NCBI RefSeq assembly: GCF_003473295.1
Contig: NZ_QRMP01000009.1
Span: forward strand, 1-64,000
Length of the DNA stretch: 64,000 nucleotides
DNA from: Parabacteroides sp. AM08-6
Lineage (GTDB): Bacteria; Bacteroidota; Bacteroidia; Bacteroidales; Tannerellaceae
Direction: 5' to 3'
Notes under the pieces: generated by a model
The model's database searches: none
Seen by the model: only the letters and a program-made list of their open reading frames with translations
Told to the model about the DNA's origin: nothing
In this document: one piece after another, positions 35,868 to 44,477 of the stretch
Position numbering within the stretch: position 1 is the stretch's first letter
How the letters are laid out: each line of letters starts with the position of its first letter
Program-made: the position numbers and the translations under genes

Positions 35868-36052
35868 CCCCGTAACTCACAGGCAAAGGTAATTCGTGTT
35901 CTTTTCGTACAAGCAAGGTCAAGCCCTTCGGGTTCCGTGGAAAAATCTTCCGCGCCCTGAAGGGCTTGCGGTATTTTTCCCGGAAACCTTGCATGTACGG
36001 AACACGACCTTTTAAGCCTGTAGTTACGGGAACTCCGGCCCCGAAAAGCCGG
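35868..36052 (+). promoter_or_regulatory. Fold-back element A, putative single-stranded DNA promoter
   Basis: First of three related elements. Stem 1: CCCGTAACT-c-ACAGGC (35868-35883) with GCCTGT-AGTTACGGG (36016-36030). Stem 2: TCGTGTTC (35894-35901) with GAACACGA (36000-36007). Further stems are GTAC/GTAC and GCAAGG/CCTTGC, and an apical hairpin (GGAAAAAT/ATTTTTCC, about 35938-35981). The left arm read as minus strand carries CCTTG-N22-TACCTTTG (35918-35884), a promoter motif. A small CCGGC/GCCGG hairpin follows (36035-36052), then an A-rich leader and the DUF4121 start at 36073. Structure and motif are seen; the ssDNA-promoter role is inferred. Confidence 0.65.
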
Positions 36053-36072
36053 ACTAACAAAAATCAAATGTT

Positions 36073-36894
36073 ATGTTACAGATGGCTAAAAACAAGTACA
36101 GTGTGGAAACACTCAGAGAACTGAATGTTTCATACGACCATGAACACGGGCTGACACAGAAAGATGTCGATATGGCTAACAGTTATGTGGAACTCATCGA
36201 ACAGACACGTTCCGAAATCACACCGCAAATCGGAGACAGACTGATTTATGTGACCGAAGACGGGGACTATTACGGCAACGCCCTTATAGAGAACCTGCAC
36301 CACACAAATAAAGGGCATCTTTCTATATGCGAACAGCCAAGCATACCTTTCGTCTGGAATGATAACGGAAATATCCGGTTGAGCGTCAGTGGAGGTGCGT
36401 TTCATGCCGTGAATCCGAAAGAATTGAAATTCCTGAAATGGACGGATGGTTCATTCAAGGACTGGAGACATTGTAGAGCTTGTGCAAACGGAGCGGTGGC
36501 ATTTTACGCAAAAGTACCGATGTGGTTCTATTCAGAACCCAATCCCAAGTACGGAAATTTCACGACCGAAACCTACCGAAAATTTTATTTCAATAAAAAG
36601 GAGGAATCGGAAGCCGGCAATCTTTACCAAGGTTTTGACATTGCTTTCCGTAACGAGGCGGAACTGCAACAGTTCGTGGAAGACTATGAAGGAACGATCT
36701 TCAAGGGAAATTGGCCTACACAAATAGTATTGTGGTGTTTCCGTCGCGAATATATATTCCTGCCGCTTCCCGAGTGGGAAAAGATAGAATCCCCTGCCGT
36801 AGAGCGAAGACTGAATTTCCATCCCGAACAAGTCAAGATTGTCAAGGACATGGAACAGCACATCACCTACCTGTATCGTATCAAGAATTTCTAA
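36073..36894 (+). CDS. DUF4121-like ICE protein
   Basis: A 273-residue soluble protein that resembles the DUF4121 family of Bacteroides conjugative elements (NKYSVETLRELNVSYD at the start, TQKDVDMANSYVELIEQTRS, then GDRLIYVTEDGDYYGNALIE). The function is unknown. It is the first gene of block A, placed 20 bases beyond fold-back element A; in conjugative elements such leading genes often act against host defence, but there is no direct evidence here. A second ATG at 36082 is also possible as start. Confidence 0.65.
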   Translation: MLQMAKNKYSVETLRELNVSYDHEHGLTQKDVDMANSYVELIEQTRSEITPQIGDRLIYVTEDGDYYGNALIENLHHTNKGHLSICEQPSIPFVWNDNGNIRLSVSGGAFHAVNPKELKFLKWTDGSFKDWRHCRACANGAVAFYAKVPMWFYSEPNPKYGNFTTETYRKFYFNKKEESEAGNLYQGFDIAFRNEAELQQFVEDYEGTIFKGNWPTQIVLWCFRREYIFLPLPEWEKIESPAVERRLNFHPEQVKIVKDMEQHITYLYRIKNF

Positions 36895-36913
36895 CATCTA
36901 AAATCCAATAAAT

Positions 36914-37855
36914 ATGCAAACGACAACAGCAACTAAGGTCGGCAACGCTCCCGACCTGCTTTCCGGTATCCTGAGCGTACAAGTGAGAAACGAGGACAAA
37001 ATCACGGAGCAAGACCGCCTCTATTGCCAGACACAGCAGGACCTGCTCTACAGGACGCTCGACCAGATAGACCGCTGGTACGCCGTCTTCAAGGAAGATG
37101 CTGAACAATACCAGGCGGAACGCAAGTTCCATTACGAAGACAACGGCAAGGTATCCATGCGCGATTTCTATTCCTACCATAACGGCAGGGATGACTATTC
37201 GCACAACGAGTTCAAGCCGTTCGACCTTATCAATGACTTGGTGGACAAGAACCGTAATGCCAACTCCAACTTCGCGGGTCGCATCATCTCCTATTTCAAC
37301 AACACCTACAATGTTCAAGTGCCGGTGCCGAACATAGACGGGAAAACGCTCCGCATGGGATTCCGCCCGGTCTATGAAACATACGTGGATGCCGTCATAG
37401 AACACTTGGGAGGCAAGAGCTTCCGCGAAACGGCGGAAGAGGAACTAATCAGCCGTGTTCAGAAAGTCGTCAAACCGGCATACTGGACTAAGGTAAAGAC
37501 TGAACTAAAGAAGGACAAGATTATCTTCCCTGAAATCATCCGTTTTGATGATTTTTCCATGCAATACAGTAATCGTTGTCGAGTGTCATATAGCTATACC
37601 AATGAGTTGGAAACCCTTTGTGCTGGAATTGCATTCGGTGCGGATGACATATTGAACGGCAACTCAAAGATGATTATCTGTTTCGATGATAATAATGTAT
37701 CCATTAACGACTGGTACGACCTTACCACGACCAATGCCGAGCAAATCAGATTCTACAAGAACGGGCGCATAGACGTCAGGTTCAAGGACAGTGCAGCCGC
37801 CGAAAGCTGTTTCAAGCGGCTCCGGCTGGATGAAATCACACTAAGAGAACAATAA
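36914..37855 (+). CDS. ICE-borne hypothetical protein
   Basis: A 313-residue soluble protein that I do not recognise. The N-terminal 100 residues are rich in charged and aromatic residues (DQIDRWYAVFKEDAEQYQAE); the middle part has FRPVYETYVDAVIEHLGGKS, and the C-terminus is beta-like (QIRFYKNGRIDVRFKDS). No signal peptide or membrane segment. It follows the DUF4121-like gene after 19 bases, so the two form an operon. A terminator-like hairpin follows. Confidence 0.7.
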   Translation: MQTTTATKVGNAPDLLSGILSVQVRNEDKITEQDRLYCQTQQDLLYRTLDQIDRWYAVFKEDAEQYQAERKFHYEDNGKVSMRDFYSYHNGRDDYSHNEFKPFDLINDLVDKNRNANSNFAGRIISYFNNTYNVQVPVPNIDGKTLRMGFRPVYETYVDAVIEHLGGKSFRETAEEELISRVQKVVKPAYWTKVKTELKKDKIIFPEIIRFDDFSMQYSNRCRVSYSYTNELETLCAGIAFGADDILNGNSKMIICFDDNNVSINDWYDLTTTNAEQIRFYKNGRIDVRFKDSAAAESCFKRLRLDEITLREQ

Positions 37856-37875
37856 CGGCATGAGAGACCAATCCA

Positions 37876-37906
37876 GACACCCCGTAAGGCATCCTTGCGG
37901 GGTGTC
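37876..37906 (+). terminator. Strong hairpin inside the ICE operon (terminator or attenuator)
   Basis: GACACCCCG-T-AAGG with CCTT-G-CGGGGTGTC around a 3-nt loop, followed by TTCATTTTC. It lies 20 bases beyond one gene and 30 before the next in the same direction, so it may lower read-through into the methylase-helicase gene. Confidence 0.6.
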
Positions 37907-37936
37907 TTCATTTTCAAACGTAAACAATCCAAAGAC

Positions 37937-40900
37937 ATGTACGCCATCATCCCCCAACAGATACCGCAGGACAAGCGGGCCGAAGTCAACGAAAAGATAC
38001 TTTTCGCCATAGACTCAGGTAAAGACCTTATTCCGGCAGAGAGCATCTACAACTGCTATACCGGCATCGGAGGGCTGCACAACCTAAAGCAGTCCGACTT
38101 CGCCAACTATAACGAGTATGCCAATGCCAAAAAAGAGTTCGAGATGGGACAGTTCTTCACTCCGCATGAAGTATGCAGGGATATGGTGGAGATGCTTTCT
38201 CCCGTCTATTCGGAAATGATCCTCGACATGTGCTGCGGCATGGGTAACTTCTTCAACCACCTTCCCAACCTGCACAACGCCTACGGGTTTGACATTGACG
38301 GCAAAGCAGTGACTGTCGCCAGATACCTCTACCCGGAAGCCCGTATCGAGAAATGCGACATCCGGCAATACCACCCGGAACAACGCTTCGACGTCATCAT
38401 CGGCAACCCTCCCTTCAATCTGAAGTTCGACTACAAGCTCTCCCAGGAGTATTACATGAACAAAGCATACGATGTGCTCAATCCGGCAGGCATCCTGATG
38501 GTCATCGTTCCCTTATCGTTCATGCAAAGCGAGTTCTGGGAGAAGAGCCGTGTCGCGAATATCAACAGCGACTTTTCCTTTGTAGGCCAGGTGCAATTAG
38601 ACCCGAACGCCTTTGCCTCCACAGGGGTACACAACTTCCGCACGAAAGTAATGGTGTTCCTGCGCGAGTCCCGCCATATCGAAATGCAGCCCTACAATGC
38701 GGAAGAGTTCATCTCCATGGACGAGTTGAAAGGGCGTATCATGGAGGCAAGGGCGATGAAGCACAAACTGCGCCTCGACCTTATGCGCGAGACCAACCGG
38801 ATTGACAGGGAGGAACTGGAACTGTTCGAGTACAAGCTCGCCAAGTACATGTACGAACTGAAAGCACACGCGGCACTGAACAGGCATATCGACAAGGCGG
38901 AAGCGTTGGTGACGAAGTTCCGCAACCAGAAACCACCGGAGAACGCCACCAAAGAGCAGGAGAAGGAATGGGAAAGGAAGAAGCTGACCACGAAAAAAGT
39001 ACTCGGTATCATCCGCAGGTACATCACCTCACAAAACATCGTCCCGCGCAAGGAAGTGGCATTGGTGAAGACCTCCTACGGCTTCAGGCTGAAACAGTAC
39101 GCCCCACGCCTGCTGGATAAGGTACAGCACAAGGCAGCGGGCATCAACGACCTCGTATTGGGACGGGCGGAGCTTCCCGTACCGGAAATCCTGACGGAAA
39201 AGAACATGATGCAGGTCCGTGCAGCGAAGAAACTGATACGGAAAAAGCGCAGGCAATATGAAATACAGAACCGTCCATTCTCAGACATGAAACCGGACAC
39301 ACAACTGGCCGAATATCTTGACCGCACGACCTTCATCAACAAGGAAGGCGATGTATGTGAGTTCACGGAGCTTCAGAAACACGACCTGAACCTCGTATTG
39401 CAGAAACGCTTTGCCCTGCTGAACTGGCAGCAAGGCTCCGGCAAGACGGCGGCTGTCTATCACCGTGCCAAGTACCTGCTCAAATACCGTAAGGTGCGCA
39501 ATGTCATCATACTGGCCCCCGCCATCGCCACCAACATGACATGGGTGCCGTTCCTGACGATAAACAGGGAGCGATTCCGCATGGTCAGGAACAACGCCGA
39601 CCTCGAAACGGTTCCGGAAGGGGTATTCCTCGTGCTTTCCACCTCCATGCTCGGCAAGCTGAAAAGAGGGCTGACAAAGTTCATCAGGCGCACCTCAAGG
39701 AAACTCTGCCTGGTATTCGATGAATCCGACGAGATTACCAACCCCTCGTCACAACGCACAAGGCATATCCTGGGCATCTTCCGCAGGCTCAAATACAAGA
39801 TCCTCGACACGGGAACGACCACGCGCAACAACATCGCGGAGCTGTACAGCCAGTTTGAACTGTTGTACAATAACTCCATAAACATGATTTGCTGGTGCAG
39901 CCGGATATACCACGAGAACAGGGACAGGGAGATAGAGGAAGATCCAAACCCGCACTACGGAGAACCGTTCCCCGCCTTCAGGGGGCACGTACTGTTCCGG
40001 GCCTGCCACTGTCCCGGCAAGGCGACCGTGTTCGGCATCGAGAAGCAGAACCAGGACGTATATAACAAGGACGAACTGTCCGAGCTTATCGGCAAGACCG
40101 TCATCACGCGCAAGTTCAAGGACTTTGCCGGAGAAAAATACGAGGTAAGGATGCACACGGTCGCACCATCCGAGGGGGAACACGAGGTGTACCGTGTTAT
40201 CATCGAGGAGTTCTGTCGTATCTGCGAGCTTTACTACAACAGTACGGGCGACACGAAAAAGGATGCCGGGCTCCGTCTCATGCGCCAGATCAAACTTCTT
40301 ATCAAGGCCTGCTCCGTGCCCCACCTGATAGAGGGCTATTTCGGGAACGGCTACCCGAACAAGACAGTCTTCATCGAGAAACTGATACGGAAGATTCCCG
40401 GCAAGGTTGCCGTCGGCTGCACCTCCATAGCGGCGTTTGAACTGTACGAAAATCTCATCCGCGAGCGTTTCCCGGACCGACCGGTATTTACCGTCAAGGG
40501 TGACGTCGCGTTCAAGAAGCGGCAGGGCATCGTTTCGGAATTCGATTCCACCATCAACGGCATACTGGTATGCACGCAGCAGAGCCTGAGCAGCTCGGTA
40601 AATATCCCCTCCTGCAACGATGTCATCCTTGAATCCCTGCAATGGAACATCCCCAAGATGGAGCAGTTCTACTTCCGCTTCATCCGCCTGGACTCCAAGG
40701 AACTGAAGAACGTCCATTTCGTGACCTACAAGGATTCCGTGGAACAGAACCTGATGGCATTGGTACTGACAAAGGAAAGGCTCAACGAGTTCATCAAGAC
40801 CGGCGAGGTGAAGGAGCAGTCGGAAATCTTCGAGGAGTTCGATGTCACGATGTCCGTCATCGACAGCCTGCTGGTACGGGAACGTGACAGCGAGGGAAAA

Positions 40901-40939
40901 ATCCACATCAGCTGGGGAAGCCAGCGCATAATGAGTTAG
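37937..40939 (+). CDS. N6-adenine methylase fused to SNF2-like helicase
   Basis: A 1000-residue fusion. The N-terminal methylase (about 60-260) has GQFFTPHEVC, the SAM motif ILDMCCGMGNFF and the catalytic NPPF. After a charged coiled region (about 270-450) comes a helicase with QQGSGKT (Walker A), VFDESDEI (DExx-type) and TGTTTRNN, then a C-terminal half with VAVGCTSIAAFELYENLI and LVCTQQSLSSSVN. No nuclease is seen. It may protect or process incoming DNA; its antirestriction role is inferred from the block it belongs to. The start at 37937 lies after the hairpin; an in-frame ATG does not occur closer to the upstream gene within a sensible context. Confidence 0.85.
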   Translation: MYAIIPQQIPQDKRAEVNEKILFAIDSGKDLIPAESIYNCYTGIGGLHNLKQSDFANYNEYANAKKEFEMGQFFTPHEVCRDMVEMLSPVYSEMILDMCCGMGNFFNHLPNLHNAYGFDIDGKAVTVARYLYPEARIEKCDIRQYHPEQRFDVIIGNPPFNLKFDYKLSQEYYMNKAYDVLNPAGILMVIVPLSFMQSEFWEKSRVANINSDFSFVGQVQLDPNAFASTGVHNFRTKVMVFLRESRHIEMQPYNAEEFISMDELKGRIMEARAMKHKLRLDLMRETNRIDREELELFEYKLAKYMYELKAHAALNRHIDKAEALVTKFRNQKPPENATKEQEKEWERKKLTTKKVLGIIRRYITSQNIVPRKEVALVKTSYGFRLKQYAPRLLDKVQHKAAGINDLVLGRAELPVPEILTEKNMMQVRAAKKLIRKKRRQYEIQNRPFSDMKPDTQLAEYLDRTTFINKEGDVCEFTELQKHDLNLVLQKRFALLNWQQGSGKTAAVYHRAKYLLKYRKVRNVIILAPAIATNMTWVPFLTINRERFRMVRNNADLETVPEGVFLVLSTSMLGKLKRGLTKFIRRTSRKLCLVFDESDEITNPSSQRTRHILGIFRRLKYKILDTGTTTRNNIAELYSQFELLYNNSINMICWCSRIYHENRDREIEEDPNPHYGEPFPAFRGHVLFRACHCPGKATVFGIEKQNQDVYNKDELSELIGKTVITRKFKDFAGEKYEVRMHTVAPSEGEHEVYRVIIEEFCRICELYYNSTGDTKKDAGLRLMRQIKLLIKACSVPHLIEGYFGNGYPNKTVFIEKLIRKIPGKVAVGCTSIAAFELYENLIRERFPDRPVFTVKGDVAFKKRQGIVSEFDSTINGILVCTQQSLSSSVNIPSCNDVILESLQWNIPKMEQFYFRFIRLDSKELKNVHFVTYKDSVEQNLMALVLTKERLNEFIKTGEVKEQSEIFEEFDVTMSVIDSLLVRERDSEGKIHISWGSQRIMS

Positions 40940-40972
40940 CAAAATGAGTACAGACACAGGGAACCGCAGAAT

Positions 40973-41142
40973 CCATTCCACAGGCAAAGGTAGCCCGTAT
41001 CCCCATCGGCTGTGCAAGGTCATGCCGCGAGCGGTTTCCGGAGAAATCATCCTCGCCGGAGGCTGCGGTATTTCCCCGGAAAACCCTGCACAGCCGGGAT
41101 ACGGACCTTTTGGGGCCTGTGGAATGGAATCCCCGGTTCCGG
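40973..41142 (+). promoter_or_regulatory. Fold-back element B, putative single-stranded DNA promoter
   Basis: Stem 1: CCATTCCACAGGC (40973-40985) with GCCTGTGGAATGG (41115-41127), 13 perfect base pairs whose sequence differs from elements A and C. Stem 2: CCGTATCCC with GGGATACGG. Stem 3: CGGCTGTGCA with TGCACAGCCG. The apical hairpin has GAAATC...GTATTTC around the conserved CATCCTCGCC/GGCTGCGG core. The left arm on the minus strand is CCTTG-N22-TACCTTTG (41019-40985). A CCGG-TT-CCGG hairpin follows (41133-41142), then the ArdA-like start at 41168. Confidence 0.68.
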
Positions 41143-41167
41143 TCATTAACTACAATAAAAAACGATT

Positions 41168-41665
41168 ATGGACTTGAATCAAGCGGAAGTGGCAGTGACC
41201 ACTCAGCATCTCATAGACATAAGGCAGGAGAAGGACAACTGGTTGCAGATGTCCGACTTCGGCGACATGGGGGAATTCCTTTGCACCTGCTCCGACATGT
41301 TCCCGGAAGAGGAGAACCCGGAGTACAGGTACACGCGGTGGGAAGAGATTCCCGGCTCGCTGATAAACAGGCAGTGGCTGTGCCCCAACTTCTTTGAAAT
41401 CAGGGAGGCGATGGAACAGCTGGATGAACCCGACAAGGAGTGGTTCTTCGACTGGTGCGACAAATGTCATCACGACATCAGCTCGGAAGACCCGCACCTG
41501 CTGGTAGCGCACTACCTGGAACTGTACGGCAATGCCACGTCCACCGGCGACGACACCTGCCCGGACGGAGACGATGATGGCTTCCTGTATTATCCGGGCA
41601 TATCAAACAATTACTTCGACACGGTCACCCCCCGTTTCGAGGTGTTCGATGACAATTACGATTAA
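41168..41665 (+). CDS. ArdA-like antirestriction protein
   Basis: A 165-residue acidic protein. The stretch WLQMSDFGDMGEFLCTCSDM (about 24-43) followed by ENPEYRYTRWEEIPG and WFFDWCDKCHHD resembles the ArdA fold, in which acidic domains mimic DNA and inhibit type I restriction enzymes. The C-terminus is strikingly acidic (GDDTCPDGDDDGFLYY). It is the first gene of block B, directly behind fold-back element B. The ArdA assignment comes from pattern similarity by eye and should be taken as probable. Confidence 0.6.
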   Translation: MDLNQAEVAVTTQHLIDIRQEKDNWLQMSDFGDMGEFLCTCSDMFPEEENPEYRYTRWEEIPGSLINRQWLCPNFFEIREAMEQLDEPDKEWFFDWCDKCHHDISSEDPHLLVAHYLELYGNATSTGDDTCPDGDDDGFLYYPGISNNYFDTVTPRFEVFDDNYD

Positions 41666-41677
41666 AAACATACGCTT

Positions 41678-41992
41678 ATGAATATCAATTTTCTCGGACC
41701 GGTCTTCCCGACAGACCCATACGCGCAGATGGCGTTCGTGGAGATACTGAATACCCTTCTGGTGGCAAACAACATCATGGAGGTGAACAGAATGCTCATA
41801 CACCGGAATGCCAATCCCGCGTACGGCTCGCTGTCGGGATATTTCAGATGGTCGTATGCAGGCAACCATTTCACGCTGTGGCAGCGTGTGGAATACAATT
41901 CCCCGGTCTGTTTCGGACAACGCATATTCAGTATCCATTTCGGAATGCTGGCAAGCCGGGACAGGGAACGGGATAGTCCGACACTTAACTGA
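41678..41992 (+). CDS. Small ICE hypothetical protein
   Basis: A 104-residue soluble protein (MNINFLGPVFPTDPYAQMAF at the start) without a recognised domain. It follows the ArdA-like gene after 12 bases and ends 10 bases before the next frame, so it is part of the same operon. The compact spacing supports it as a real gene. Confidence 0.55.
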   Translation: MNINFLGPVFPTDPYAQMAFVEILNTLLVANNIMEVNRMLIHRNANPAYGSLSGYFRWSYAGNHFTLWQRVEYNSPVCFGQRIFSIHFGMLASRDRERDSPTLN

Positions 41993-42002
41993 ATTGGAAT
42001 AT

Positions 42003-42290
42003 ATGAATACGATAACGATAGAAAACAGAGAAATCGCAATAATGGCTTTCGACAAGCTGTGCAGAGAGAACAAAAAGGACTCCGCTCTGCGGCTTGCCGG
42101 ATGTATGCTAAAGCACTCATACATATCGCTCGGCATCGGTGATATCGACTGGGAGATAGACATGGCGATACGGCAATGCGGCGGTGAGCCGAGAACCGGT
42201 TACAGATATACCGCCCGTTTCCATTTCAACCTGAAGACGGAGATGGAAAAGGAAAAATACGACAGGGCCGTGAAGGAACTGTATGGATAA
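42003..42290 (+). CDS. Small ICE hypothetical protein
   Basis: A 95-residue protein beginning MNTITIENREIAIMAFDKLC; mostly helical and mixed in charge, with GIGDIDWEIDMAIRQCGGE in the middle. The start at 42003 fits the gap after the previous gene; the longer upstream frame is antisense-free but overlaps that gene. No family is recognised. Confidence 0.55.
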   Translation: MNTITIENREIAIMAFDKLCRENKKDSALRLAGCMLKHSYISLGIGDIDWEIDMAIRQCGGEPRTGYRYTARFHFNLKTEMEKEKYDRAVKELYG

Positions 42291-42301
42291 GGAGATTTAC
42301 A

Positions 42302-42369
42302 CGGAGGCGGCCGCAAGGTCGCTTCCGTCATTTATAACGGTATGTACGGGAAACAGAATCCTGCCGTAC
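42302..42369 (+). other. Two short hairpins in an ICE intergenic gap
   Basis: CGGAGGCGGCC-GCAA-GGTCGCTTCCG (42302-42327) has a GNRA-type loop and G-U pairs on the plus strand. A second hairpin pairs GTACGG with CCGTAC (42344-42369). They lie between two genes of block B and may process or stabilise the message. They are not full copies of the A/B/C elements. Confidence 0.45.
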
Positions 42370-42382
42370 ACAGGTAAGACAA

Positions 42383-43312
42383 ATGGATGAACAGAAAACA
42401 TTGACATTGGATTTCGTGAAGTCCCTTATGGAACCGGCCTACACGCTGGTATGGACGGATTATAATGACAATCTTGACGACCATCGGGGCTTGATACAGA
42501 AGTGTCTTGACAACAAAAACTGCGAAGAGCTGTGGGAAAAGGCAGACGAGTGGTACAGCGATGCCGAGTGGGAAGCGGTCCGTGAGATTATCGCAAAATT
42601 AAAAGAGGGATGCACCGTATCGGGTGACTTTGACGAGGAAGATGTCGATGACTTCTTCGACGGGCACGAGGATGAAATCCGCGATGAGATATACAACCGT
42701 AACGACTCGGATGTGCTGAAGGACCTGATAAAACGCACGGACGACATACCCATCCGGGTGGAAATGCTTTCCAACTATGACTGCATAAATTCCAACTGGT
42801 TCGAGTCGCAAGGCGGCTATCGCTACGAGGAATCCTATTTCGGGGACATGGTGGATACCCTGAACCTCAATCCTGCCAAGGTCAAGAAACTCTTGCTTGA
42901 ACACGGATACGAGGTTCACGAACGCTTCCCGAACAGGAAATCGCGTGACGGCAAGGAGCAGGTGTCCTACGAACAATTCTACCAGGAACTTGTCAACTCC
43001 TGCTGCGGGGCCAACCTGCTGACCTATATCGGAAAGGTTAACCTGAAGGAACTGTATGATGCCGGCTTCTCCCTAAAAGAGATCGTCATTCCCAAAGGAA
43101 ACTGTTGCGGACTGTTCAGTTCGATGTATGGCGGTGGCAGCCTGCTTGAAATGGAGCTGAAACAGGATGTAAGGCTGAAACTGGAAGTGAAAGACTACCA
43201 CGGTTTCCGTTTCCGGCTGGATGATGAACGCTCCAAATACGACTACTCCGTCCAGCATGTATATGGCGTATGTGATTCCTTCTTCGGTGATGCGGTAAGC
43301 ATAGTGTCCTGA
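42383..43312 (+). CDS. Acidic ICE hypothetical protein
   Basis: A 309-residue protein that I do not recognise. The segment about 70-105 is extremely acidic (SGDFDEEDVDDFFDGHEDEI), as in DNA-mimic inhibitors, while the second half looks like an ordinary alpha/beta fold (NLKELYDAGFSLKEIVIPKG, then a glycine-rich turn). There is no signal peptide or metal motif. A DNA-mimic or anti-defence role is speculation based on charge and location. Confidence 0.6.
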   Translation: MDEQKTLTLDFVKSLMEPAYTLVWTDYNDNLDDHRGLIQKCLDNKNCEELWEKADEWYSDAEWEAVREIIAKLKEGCTVSGDFDEEDVDDFFDGHEDEIRDEIYNRNDSDVLKDLIKRTDDIPIRVEMLSNYDCINSNWFESQGGYRYEESYFGDMVDTLNLNPAKVKKLLLEHGYEVHERFPNRKSRDGKEQVSYEQFYQELVNSCCGANLLTYIGKVNLKELYDAGFSLKEIVIPKGNCCGLFSSMYGGGSLLEMELKQDVRLKLEVKDYHGFRFRLDDERSKYDYSVQHVYGVCDSFFGDAVSIVS

Positions 43313-43352
43313 CAGTCAAATAAAGCAATAACTTTATAAAACAATTGTGAAT

Positions 43353-43862
43353 ATGAATACCCATTTGACAATAATCCGGTCACACGGGAAAGAGCACCTC
43401 TGTTACCGTGATGAAGAATGTTTTGCCGATGTATCCTTGCCTATGATGACATTTACCGAAGGAGAAGATGATTTCGAGATAGTCAAGTGCAATCGCCCGG
43501 TTGCCGGCAGGACTTTTCGCTATCAGGACGGACACTTCTCCATAGCAATGGAAATGTACCCAAACGGTTGGCCGGCATTGTGCCTGAAAGCTCCTGAGAC
43601 ACATGAAATCTACACCATCCTGACGGTCAATCTTGAAAATGAACCGGCATTTGCTTTACCGGACAGGGCTTTTGTCGACATCAACAACAATCCCGATGCC
43701 ATGGAGTTCCTTATAGCCAACAAACTGGCGGAGGATACAGGCTACAAGAGACAGAGCGGTTGGGTAGACTACCCGATGGTAAAGCTGAATATGCCGTCGC
43801 TTTACCGGCTTGACCCTGCCGGATTTCATAAAATCATAAGTTGTCAACAAATAAATCATTAA
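43353..43862 (+). CDS. DUF4313-like ICE protein
   Basis: A 169-residue protein whose second half resembles DUF4313 (TVNLENEPAFALPDRAFVDI, then NNPDAMEFLIANKLAEDTG and YPMVKLNM). Members occur on mobile elements of Bacteroidetes and have no known function. The ATG at 43353 is preferred over the GTG at 43347. Next gene after 19 bases. Confidence 0.6.
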   Translation: MNTHLTIIRSHGKEHLCYRDEECFADVSLPMMTFTEGEDDFEIVKCNRPVAGRTFRYQDGHFSIAMEMYPNGWPALCLKAPETHEIYTILTVNLENEPAFALPDRAFVDINNNPDAMEFLIANKLAEDTGYKRQSGWVDYPMVKLNMPSLYRLDPAGFHKIISCQQINH

Positions 43863-43881
43863 CAATCAAATCATAAGAATT

Positions 43882-44466
43882 ATGGCAAAGTATGATGTAA
43901 AGGTAAAGTACGCCTTCGAAGGTACTTACACTGTCGTGGCGGAAGACCGCGACCAAGCAGAAAGAATGGTAACGGAAGACTGCGGTCTGGTGCTGGGCGG
44001 CAATATCCACACGACCTGCGGTGATGACGAGGTAACGGACTGGAATTTCGACTGTCATCCCGACGTGCAGGTTCTGTCCTTCAAGGAGCGGAGCAAAAAA
44101 GGCAGGGCAAAATACACTGCCATGGATTTCAGCGGCAGGATTGAAGAACTCCGCAAGGACATCATTGAAGCAATATGTCAGTTGCTCTATGCACACGGAT
44201 TGACGGAACTGACATTCACGAGTCAGGACGAAGACCCTGTCTGGGTAATATGGTTCAATGACGACGGCGAGCCTTACGAATGTTGGGTAAATGGCATTGA
44301 AGCTACAGACAACAAACTTACGGTATTGGCCACGATAAAGGACAGCCTTGAGGAAGTTACCTGCGAATCCCCGTTTGAACTCGGTGCAAGTAACATCGAC
44401 TGGCTCAACGAAATGTACGAGGCTGCAAAGCTGGAGCTGGAAGGAACAAAGAATGTCGAACCTTAA
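43882..44466 (+). CDS. ICE hypothetical protein
   Basis: A 194-residue acidic protein. The first 60 residues (MAKYDVKVKYAFEGTYTVVA, then EDRDQAERMVTEDCG) look like a small beta-alpha-beta domain found in other phage or ICE proteins; the second half has WVIWFNDDGEPYECWVNG. No recognised family. It is the middle of a run of closely spaced genes in block B. Confidence 0.6.
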   Translation: MAKYDVKVKYAFEGTYTVVAEDRDQAERMVTEDCGLVLGGNIHTTCGDDEVTDWNFDCHPDVQVLSFKERSKKGRAKYTAMDFSGRIEELRKDIIEAICQLLYAHGLTELTFTSQDEDPVWVIWFNDDGEPYECWVNGIEATDNKLTVLATIKDSLEEVTCESPFELGASNIDWLNEMYEAAKLELEGTKNVEP

Positions 44467-44477
44467 ATCTGAAAATC

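Noticed and set aside
35868..36052. IscB/HEARO-type guide RNA, group II intron or IS200-like hairpin
   Set aside because: No IscB, TnpB, reverse transcriptase or transposase frame is near any of the three elements, and all three stand in the same place relative to a start codon.
39749..41146. 465-residue minus-strand ORF
   Set aside because: Antisense shadow of the methylase-helicase gene in GC-richer DNA; low-complexity composition and no domains.
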